Assembly: GCA_020427625.1 (NCBI GenBank)
Contig: JAGQOI010000302.1
Span: forward strand, 1 to 21,116
Source of the DNA: Phycisphaerales bacterium
GTDB lineage: Bacteria; Planctomycetota; Phycisphaerae; Phycisphaerales; SM1A02
Length of the DNA: 21,116 nucleotides
Direction of reading: 5' to 3'
How positions within the stretch are numbered: position 1 is the first letter of the stretch; each line of letters starts with the position of its first letter. Both the position numbers and the translations under genes were made by a program. Positions 5,847 through 12,771 of this stretch are shown here, piece after piece. The notes beneath the pieces were generated by a model. That model saw nothing but the letters and a program-made list of their open reading frames with translations. It did no database searches and was not told the origin of the DNA.

Positions 5847-8800
5847 CTACCGCGCCTCGACGACGACGGGCACCACCACCTCCGCGCCGTCGCGCCGCAG
5901 CGCCGCTCGCACGGATTGTCCGGGCGCGAGCGTCCTGAGCATCTCGGAGAACGCGCGAAGGTCGGCGAGCGCCGTGTCGTCGATGCGGATGATGACATCG
6001 CCCGCACGCACGCCGGCGCGAGCCGCGGGCGAATCGGGAACGACGGAATCCACCCGCACGCCCTCGCCGCGATAGTCGAAGTCGGGCACCGTGCCGAACG
6101 ACACCCGCCGCCCGCCCTCGCCGGCCGGCGCGCGGGCGGTCGCGACGCCGTCGATGCGCACGGTCAGCGGCTCCTCACGATCGAGCAGGTAGACGATCGC
6201 CTCCTTCACGAACGACGCAACGGTGACGAGCCCGGCGTCGTCGACGAGGTCGATCGTGTCCGTCGGTCGGTGATAGTCGGCGTGCGCCCCGGTGAAGATC
6301 TGCACGGCGGGAATGCCCGCGTCGATAAAACTCTCCTGGTCGGAACCGCCGACCCGCGCCGCGATGCTGCGGCTGCGGATGCCGGTGACGAAGCCGACGC
6401 CGCGGAAGATGTGCGGCCACTCGTCGGCGGTACCGGTCGCGTGAATGCTGATCTCACCGTCCCCGAGTCGTCCCACGGTGTCGAGGTTGACCATCGCGCG
6501 AAGGTCGGCCGCGGGCAGCGTCGGATGCGCGACGTAGAAGCGCGACCCGTGCAGGCCGCACTCCTCGGCGGAGAAGGCGACGAAGACGATGGTGCGTCGG
6601 CCGGCGCCCTCGGCGGCGAGGGTGCGGGCGAGTTCGATCATCACCGCGACGCCGCTCGCGTTGTCGTCGGCGCCGGGATGGATGCGTCCCTCGTCGCCCG
6701 CGTGCACGTCGGGCCAGCCGGCGCCGAGGTGGTCGTAATGGGCGCCGAGGACGACGGACTGCGTCGCCCAGCCCGGCTCTTTGCCGCGGAGGGCACCGAC
6801 GACGTTCCGGGCCGTCGTCGGCCGTCCGTCGGGACCGACGGGCACGGTGAACGTCTGGAACCATGACCCGTCGTCGCCGCCGGGTTCGAGCCCGATGGCG
6901 GCGAACTGGTCGGCGATGTACTGCGCCGACGCGTCGAGTTCGGGCGTGCCGAGCCCGCGCCCGCGTCGTTCCGGCGCGGCGAGCCACGCGACATGCTCGT
7001 GCAGCGTCCGTCGCGAGAACACCGGCGGCAGTTCCGCGAGCGCGACCCGCGGATCGGCGGACACCGTCGCCGGCGCGTGCGGATCGAGACGCGCGACGAG
7101 CGGCGAGTCGCTCACGTCCCACTGTCCCTTGGCGATGTTCGTCGGCTCATCGCCCTCGAACGCGACGTAGGAATACTTGCCGTAGTGCGGGAGTTTGCGG
7201 GCGAGTCCGGCGAACGCGTCATCCGGCTCGACGGAGATCCAGCCGATCGCGCGTTCGACCTGATCGGGATGTCGACGAATGACGACCACCGTACGATCGT
7301 CCACGGGCACGGCATCGTCGCCGAGGGTGACGTGCGAGCCGCGGGCCGTGACATGGGCATCCGGATCGAACGCGAGGATCGCGTCGGCGAAGCGGTTCGT
7401 GCGACCGAGGATCCATGCCGCGCGATCGGCGGGCAGGGCGTCGAGGTCGGTGTCGAGCACCATCTCGATCGCATGATCGCCGGTGGTCCAGGCGGTCATG
7501 AGGTCACGGTACGCGTCGAGGTTCGGCGCGCCCGACGGCAGGACGGCGAGGATGGACGGTTCGCCGAAGATCTGTCCGATCGAGCACGGCGTCTCGCGCG
7601 GGTCGAGCTGTCGGAACACGTCGAACATGGGGTCGACGGCGACGACGGCGGGCCGCCCGTCGACGGTGCATTCGAACGGCTGCGTGCGTCCCGTCATCTC
7701 GACCGTGAACGCCGTCGGCCCGGACGACGTCTCGACGACGACGGGCACGGACAGCGTGAACGGCGCGTCGTCGTGCGTCTGCTCGATCGAGCCCCGGACG
7801 GTGAACGTCGCCGCTCCGTCGGCCGCGGCCTCCACGCCGTCGATCGTCAGCCGGAGGCTCGGCGCGCCGGGGCGCCGGACCCACTGCGTGAAGAAGTCGC
7901 GCAGGTCCTCGCCGGTGACGGACTGGATGCTCGCGCGGATGTCGTCGAAGGATGCCCGCGTCCCGCGGCGCGTGCGGTAGAAGTCGACCATGCTCCGGCG
8001 GAACGCATCGTCGCCGACATGACGGCGGAGCATGTGGAACATCATGAGCGCCTTGCCGTAGCCGACGGCCTCGGTCGCGGCGCTGTGTCGGTTGCGGAAC
8101 TCGGCGAGCGGGAAGTCGCGTCCTTCCTTGACGTAGTTGCGATACTTCTGGAGCGAGTTGCGGCGATACTCCGCGCCGCCGCCGCGCTGCTCCTGGATGA
8201 GGTGATCCGCCATGTAGGCCGTGAGGCCTTCGCACCAGTTGCCGGACGCGTAGTCCACGAAGACCGAGTTCCCCCACCAGTTGTGCAGGATCTCGTGCGG
8301 GTACGACGAGTGCAGGATGAACGGCAGGCGGATGACCTGTTCGCCGAGCAGCGTGAACGACGGCATGCCGTAGCCCGTCTCCCAGAAGTTCTCGACGAGC
8401 GCGAACTTGCCGTACGGGTACGGACCGATGAGCTGCCGGTACATCTCGATGTACCGCGCCGTCGCGTCGAGGTACTTGCGCGACAACGCCTCGTCCGGCG
8501 CGTGCAGGTAGACGAGCACCTCGACCGCGCCCGCCGTCTCGCGCTCGACGACGAGCGGGCCGCCGACGAGGTAGACCTGTTCGAGGTCCGCGGCCGAGTC
8601 CCAGCGCGCCCGGCCCGGCGCCGCGTCCGACGCACCGTTGCCCTGGCTGATGACGTGCCAGTCCGCCGGCGCCTCGACCTCGACGGTGAAGCGAAGCATC
8701 TCGTCGCCGAACCGCGCGACCCACGACGTGCCGCCGTCGAGATACACGCCCTCCGGACCGATGACGCCACGCGTATCGCGCATCCCGCGGCTGTACTCCT

Positions 8801-11264
8801 CCTGCTGATCCCCGAGCCCGTAGTCGACGACGCCGTCGTAGACGAGCGACAGCACGCCGCCCGGCGGCGTCGACGCCAGTTCGTACCGCACGTCGTCGCC
8901 GTCGGACTCGCCCGAGCGGCGCACGGCCGGCGTGCTCGACGTGATCGTGAGCGCGGGATTCAGCGTGAACGACGCGCCGGCCCGCCGCAGTGCCGGCGGC
9001 AGCGCGATCACGTCCGTCACCGCGAGATGATGCGTCGCGGGATCGAGCGTCACATGCAGATCGTGGCCGACGACGCCGATCGGCGCCGCGGCCGGCGTCG
9101 TCGCGACCGGCAGATCGCCGCCGCCGAGACCCGGCAGCCAGCGAATCGTCATGCGGTCCGCCGCGGCGCGGGTGAGGCGCTCGAGCCCGCGCATCGTCGC
9201 GGCATCGGCGCAGAACGCGGCGGGCACGATGAGGACGTTCTTCCGACCGGACGATTCGAGTTCGTCGAGCAGTCGCGGCAGGGCGCGATCACCGGCCGCC
9301 GCGTCCGTGCGGGCGATGCGCACGCGATGGAAGCGACTCGTCCGGTTGAGCGGGTCGTTCTGCTCCAGCGCCAGCCACGCGCGCACATCGGCCTCGGGCG
9401 CATCCGGCGCGAGCACGAGCACGGTCGTGCCGCCGAACGGGCCGGGACACCGCGGGAGCGCCTCGCCGACGGTGTCGGGATGGATGGACGCCGCGAGCAC
9501 GGCGCGGCCATCCTCGGTCGTCGGCGCGTCGGCCAGCACCGCGACCGGCTGGCCCGTCGCCGCCGCGTGCCGCAGTCCGTACAGCCGCGCCCAGTGTCGC
9601 GCCCGCGGCGAATCCGCGTCGACGACGAACACGGCCGGCGTCGCCTCCCCGGCGGCGACCGGCGCGGGATCGAGCCCGAGCGCCTCGCGCACGCGGCGTT
9701 CCTGGTCTCGATCGCGCTGCGACGCATCGTCGGTCGCGCGCTCGATCGCGCCGGGCAGGCCGACGGCGGCGTACGCGTCGAGTTCCTCGCGCCACCACGC
9801 CTCGTCGGCGTCGGCGCCGACGACGGTCAGGGTCACGTCGGGACGCGCGTCGTCGCTGCGGTACTCCGGCAGCGGGAGCGGGAAGTCCTTGATGCCCGCG
9901 TATCGTCGGGGTTCGAACGCGACGGCGCGGGCGTCCATGCGATCACCGAGCAGCGCGATGGCGGCGACGACGGTTGCACCCGTGCCCTCGCCGGCGATGC
10001 AGACGCGGGCGGGATCGATCGGCATGTGCCGCGCGAGATACGCCCAGGCGCGCTCCGTCGACGCGACCAGCGCCCCGAGGTCGCCCGCGAACGAATCCGG
10101 CCAGAACCAACGTCCGCCCTCGCTGAGATCGTCGAGCAGGGCGCGATACGGCGGCTCGAGCACCGCGACGGCGACATCGTCACCGAGTCGATCGCGCCAG
10201 AGATCGAGGCCGTCGCGGGCGGTGAGTCCGTCGTCGCCGAGCCAGATGAGCAGCGGCACGGGCGTCGCATCGCTCGCGGTCGGCGGCACGTGCAGTTGGT
10301 AGTCGAGGGTCCGATCGAGCGCGACCGTGTACGCGCCTTCGTTGAGGTCGGTCGCGCGCGACTCGGCCATGACGACGAAGTCCGCGACGGGGGTTCCGTC
10401 CACCTCGACGACGCTCGGGTTGCGGGTCGGGTTGATGTCGACGGTGAGGACCCGGGCGTCGGGGCGGCGGATCTGGAACTGGCGCACCGTGCCGTCCCAG
10501 TAGGCGCTGTGGAACCCGCCGTTGACGTGCAGGACGGCGGCGCCGGGATGGGCGTCGAGGGCGCTGGCGCAGGACTCGCCCATCGTGTTGTCCCACAGCG
10601 TCTGCGTCGACGTGAGGCGCCGGTCGTCGCCGCCGCCGCCCATCATGCCGACGTGCCCGCGGATCGCGTTGTCGACGCGGCGCCAGTACGCGGGCGTGTT
10701 CGGATGCAGTTCGGCCGGCGCGGCCCGGCGCTGCTCGGGCGTCAGCGTGTCGAGCACGCCGAGTCCCTCCATCGCGATGCGCCGCGTGAGTGCGCGCGGG
10801 ATGTTCGACCCGACGACCGGGAGCCCGTCGCGCCGGGCCCGTTCGATGAGCGGGCGATACGCGCTGCGATACTGCGCCCACGGTCGCGCGCGGGCGAGGA
10901 ACGTCGCTTCGTCGATCGTGCCGGCGACATAGGCGTCGAGGGCGGGCTGGACGTCGCGGTCGAACATCTCCATGGCGAGGACCACGCGTCCGCGCCGACG
11001 CTGGAGGAGCCCGTCGTACACGGCGAGTTCGACGCGATGGGTCGTCTCGTCGACGTGCGTCTCGCCGAGGAACACCGCATCGGCGTCGGCGAGCGCGTCG
11101 AGCATCGCGTCGAAGGTCGTCGGGGCGCCGGTGCGACCGTCGAACACGGCGACCGAACGCTCGATCGGAGGCGGCGCCCACGCGGGGTCGGACGCGGCGA
11201 CGCCGACGGCAACGGCGCCGGCGAGGAACGACGCGATCGCAGCGGACACGGGATGATGGCGCAT
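5847..11264 (-). CDS. Giant exported multi-domain protein: ChaN-like, pseudo-hydrolase, M1-like peptidase, M28 aminopeptidase, PDZ
   Basis: The 1,805-residue protein starts with a signal peptide (about 1-30). Domains in order: (1) 45-300, ChaN/DUF399-like, with FLGETHVDETTHR, VLAMEMFDRDVQPALDAYVAG, TQTLWDNTMGES and VNGGFHSAYWDG; relatives bind haem. (2) 335-510, alpha/beta-hydrolase-like, but the GxSxG elbow is GEGTG (425-429), so the serine is absent. (3) 540-712, unassigned. (4) 730-1205, M1-like: zinc motif HEILH (990-994) with Glu1012 and Tyr1069 in GYGKALMMFHML; the GAMEN position reads GYGMPSF. (5) 1206-1405, unassigned. (6) 1415-1700, M28 with all metal ligands: H1509, D1533, E1567/E1568, D1595, H1665. 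(7) 1722-1800, PDZ. Peptide release of N-terminal residues outside the cytoplasm is the likely role. The ATG at 11264 has GGAGG eight bases upstream. The frame is unbroken throughout. Confidence 0.9.
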   Translation of the reverse strand: MRHHPVSAAIASFLAGAVAVGVAASDPAWAPPPIERSVAVFDGRTGAPTTFDAMLDALADADAVFLGETHVDETTHRVELAVYDGLLQRRRGRVVLAMEMFDRDVQPALDAYVAGTIDEATFLARARPWAQYRSAYRPLIERARRDGLPVVGSNIPRALTRRIAMEGLGVLDTLTPEQRRAAPAELHPNTPAYWRRVDNAIRGHVGMMGGGGDDRRLTSTQTLWDNTMGESCASALDAHPGAAVLHVNGGFHSAYWDGTVRQFQIRRPDARVLTVDINPTRNPSVVEVDGTPVADFVVMAESRATDLNEGAYTVALDRTLDYQLHVPPTASDATPVPLLIWLGDDGLTARDGLDLWRDRLGDDVAVAVLEPPYRALLDDLSEGGRWFWPDSFAGDLGALVASTERAWAYLARHMPIDPARVCIAGEGTGATVVAAIALLGDRMDARAVAFEPRRYAGIKDFPLPLPEYRSDDARPDVTLTVVGADADEAWWREELDAYAAVGLPGAIERATDDASQRDRDQERRVREALGLDPAPVAAGEATPAVFVVDADSPRARHWARLYGLRHAAATGQPVAVLADAPTTEDGRAVLAASIHPDTVGEALPRCPGPFGGTTVLVLAPDAPEADVRAWLALEQNDPLNRTSRFHRVRIARTDAAAGDRALPRLLDELESSGRKNVLIVPAAFCADAATMRGLERLTRAAADRMTIRWLPGLGGGDLPVATTPAAAPIGVVGHDLHVTLDPATHHLAVTDVIALPPALRRAGASFTLNPALTITSSTPAVRRSGESDGDDVRYELASTPPGGVLSLVYDGVVDYGLGDQQEEYSRGMRDTRGVIGPEGVYLDGGTSWVARFGDEMLRFTVEVEAPADWHVISQGNGASDAAPGRARWDSAADLEQVYLVGGPLVVERETAGAVEVLVYLHAPDEALSRKYLDATARYIEMYRQLIGPYPYGKFALVENFWETGYGMPSFTLLGEQVIRLPFILHSSYPHEILHNWWGNSVFVDYASGNWCEGLTAYMADHLIQEQRGGGAEYRRNSLQKYRNYVKEGRDFPLAEFRNRHSAATEAVGYGKALMMFHMLRRHVGDDAFRRSMVDFYRTRRGTRASFDDIRASIQSVTGEDLRDFFTQWVRRPGAPSLRLTIDGVEAAADGAATFTVRGSIEQTHDDAPFTLSVPVVVETSSGPTAFTVEMTGRTQPFECTVDGRPAVVAVDPMFDVFRQLDPRETPCSIGQIFGEPSILAVLPSGAPNLDAYRDLMTAWTTGDHAIEMVLDTDLDALPADRAAWILGRTNRFADAILAFDPDAHVTARGSHVTLGDDAVPVDDRTVVVIRRHPDQVERAIGWISVEPDDAFAGLARKLPHYGKYSYVAFEGDEPTNIAKGQWDVSDSPLVARLDPHAPATVSADPRVALAELPPVFSRRTLHEHVAWLAAPERRGRGLGTPELDASAQYIADQFAAIGLEPGGDDGSWFQTFTVPVGPDGRPTTARNVVGALRGKEPGWATQSVVLGAHYDHLGAGWPDVHAGDEGRIHPGADDNASGVAVMIELARTLAAEGAGRRTIVFVAFSAEECGLHGSRFYVAHPTLPAADLRAMVNLDTVGRLGDGEISIHATGTADEWPHIFRGVGFVTGIRSRSIAARVGGSDQESFIDAGIPAVQIFTGAHADYHRPTDTIDLVDDAGLVTVASFVKEAIVYLLDREEPLTVRIDGVATARAPAGEGGRRVSFGTVPDFDYRGEGVRVDSVVPDSPAARAGVRAGDVIIRIDDTALADLRAFSEMLRTLAPGQSVRAALRRDGAEVVVPVVVEAR

Positions 11265-11272
11265 GAGCAGGG

Positions 11273-11277
11273 CCTCC
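11273..11277 (-). promoter_or_regulatory. Shine-Dalgarno GGAGG for the giant peptidase gene
   Basis: GGAGG on the minus strand lies eight bases before the ATG at 11264. It selects that codon over an in-frame ATG at 11309, giving a clean signal peptide at the N-terminus. Confidence 0.75.
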
Positions 11278-11304
11278 GATCGAACGGGAGATGCAGATCC
11301 CCGG

Positions 11305-11310
11305 ATCATA
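11305..11310 (-). promoter_or_regulatory. Candidate -10 element TATGAT for the giant peptidase gene
   Basis: TATGAT (five of six matches to TATAAT) stands out in very GC-rich surroundings, 40 bases before the start codon. No good TTGACA-like -35 is visible, so an activator may be needed. It would let the peptidase be transcribed apart from the upstream symporter gene. Confidence 0.35.
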
Positions 11311-11330
11311 CGCGGGCCCGGCGCGCGGTC

Positions 11331-11341
11331 GCGGAATCCGC
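11331..11341. repeat. 11-bp palindrome at the -35 position of the peptidase promoter
   Basis: GCGGA-A-TCCGC is a perfect short palindrome around the place where a -35 box for the TATGAT at 11305-11310 would lie. It could be an operator half-site pair; chance occurrence in GC-rich DNA is quite possible. Confidence 0.2.
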
Positions 11342-11372
11342 AGGCGCGACGGTCCGGCCGGTCCGGCGGCGG

Positions 11373-12758
11373 TCAGGTCGCGACGTCGTCGACGTCGGGC
11401 GCGAGGCGCGAGATGATCTTCGCGCCGACGGCGTCGCCCCAGACGTTGACGGTCGTGCGGCACATGTCGACGAGACGATCCACGCCGATGAGCACGCCGA
11501 CGGCGGCGAGGTCGAGCTTCGCGCCCGAGGCGCCGAGACTCGTGTTCACGGCGGCGATGACGACGACGGCCATCACGAGCCCGGCCGAAGGCGTCCCGGC
11601 CGCGCCGATCGCCGCGAAGGTCGCGGTCACGGCGACGACGAGCAGGTGGCTGAACTCCAGATCGATCCCGTACAACTGGAAGAGGAACACGACGGCGACC
11701 GCCTCGTACAGCGCGGTTCCGTCCATGTTGATGGTCGCGCCGAGGGGAAGGACGAAGCCGGACGCGCGGCGGGAGCATTCGCCGTCGGTGCGGGCGTTCT
11801 CGATCGTCACCGGCAGCGCCGCCGCGCTGGAGTCGGTCGCGAACGCGACGAACAGCGCCCGCCGCATGCGCCACAGGAACCGGTACGGGTTCCGACGCGT
11901 GAGCAGGACGAGGACGAGGGGCAGCACGACGAGCGCATGGATCGCCAGGCCGCCCACGACGACGCCGAGGTAGCGACTCAGCGGGCCGGTGAGCGTCTCG
12001 AGCCCGATCGAGCCGACCGCGTACACCATGAGCAGGAACACGCCGACCGGCGCGGCCCACGTGATCCACCGGACCACGATGAGCAGCGCGACGTACAACG
12101 CCTCCAACACCTCCGCCGCGCGGCGCGTCGTCCTCCCTCCGGCAGCCAGCGCGAGCCCGAGCAGCACGCCGAACAGGATGACGCCGAGCGTTCGACCCTC
12201 CGACATCTCGCGGGCGAGGTTCGACGGCACCACCTGGTCGAGCATCGACATGAACGTCCCGCCGACGCCCGGCTCGGCGCCTTCGGGGGACGGCGTCTCC
12301 TCGGACGGCGCGGCCGGCCCGACGAGCAGGTGCATCGCAGGGTCGGCGTCCGGGCCGCGGACCCTCGCTTCGCCCGCGGCGAGCAGCGCCGGACGTTCCG
12401 CCTCCGGCACGCTCTTGCCCGGCTCGAGCGTCGTGACGAGCACCATGCCGAGCGACACGGCGAGCACCATCGTGATGAGGTAGTACAGAATCGTCGCGCC
12501 GCCGACGAGCCCCAGACGCGACGGACTCGCGACACCGTAGACGCCCATCACCACCGCGAGGAACGCGAGCGGCACGGCGACGAGCAGCAGCGGCTTGACG
12601 AGCACCAGCGTGCCGAAGACGAAGCTCCAGTGCGCCGTCGTCAGCGGATCGTCGGGCACGTGCAGCAGGTCGCCGACGAATGCCCCGACAATGAGGCTGA
12701 CCAGGATCAGGATCGACGCCACACCCTGCTTCGTCATACGACGCACAGGGTACTCCAT
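11373..12758 (-). CDS. Dicarboxylate/acidic amino acid:cation symporter (SDF/GltP family)
   Basis: This inner-membrane carrier takes up aspartate, glutamate or C4-dicarboxylates with sodium or protons. The 461-residue product has the full family core: the serine-rich hairpin TDSSAAALP (308-316), the NMDGT cation motif (344-348), the second hairpin GAAGTPSAG (385-393), and the last helix DRLVDMCRTTVNVWGD (427-442), holding D431, R434, T435, N438 and D442. R434 sits where GltPh Arg397 binds the substrate side-chain carboxylate, so an acidic substrate is likely. An acidic, Pro-rich loop of about 50 residues (115-168) separates the third and fourth segments and is longer than in GltPh. The start could be ATG 12758 or ATG 12737; neither has a clear ribosome site. 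The gene follows asnB by 13 bp, so the two are probably one transcript. Confidence 0.92.
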   Translation of the reverse strand: MEYPVRRMTKQGVASILILVSLIVGAFVGDLLHVPDDPLTTAHWSFVFGTLVLVKPLLLVAVPLAFLAVVMGVYGVASPSRLGLVGGATILYYLITMVLAVSLGMVLVTTLEPGKSVPEAERPALLAAGEARVRGPDADPAMHLLVGPAAPSEETPSPEGAEPGVGGTFMSMLDQVVPSNLAREMSEGRTLGVILFGVLLGLALAAGGRTTRRAAEVLEALYVALLIVVRWITWAAPVGVFLLMVYAVGSIGLETLTGPLSRYLGVVVGGLAIHALVVLPLVLVLLTRRNPYRFLWRMRRALFVAFATDSSAAALPVTIENARTDGECSRRASGFVLPLGATINMDGTALYEAVAVVFLFQLYGIDLEFSHLLVVAVTATFAAIGAAGTPSAGLVMAVVVIAAVNTSLGASGAKLDLAAVGVLIGVDRLVDMCRTTVNVWGDAVGAKIISRLAPDVDDVAT

Positions 12759-12771
12759 CCGACCGGCGAAA

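Noticed and set aside
11265..11309. Upstream in-frame extension of the giant peptidase to an ATG at 11309.
   Set aside because: It would put 15 extra residues before the signal peptide and overlap the TATGAT element; the ATG at 11264 has GGAGG at ideal spacing.
10972..12483. Several plus-strand frames with Ala/Ser/Thr-rich translations opposite the peptidase and symporter.
   Set aside because: Low-complexity composition, no signal peptide or domain, and fully antisense to well-supported genes.
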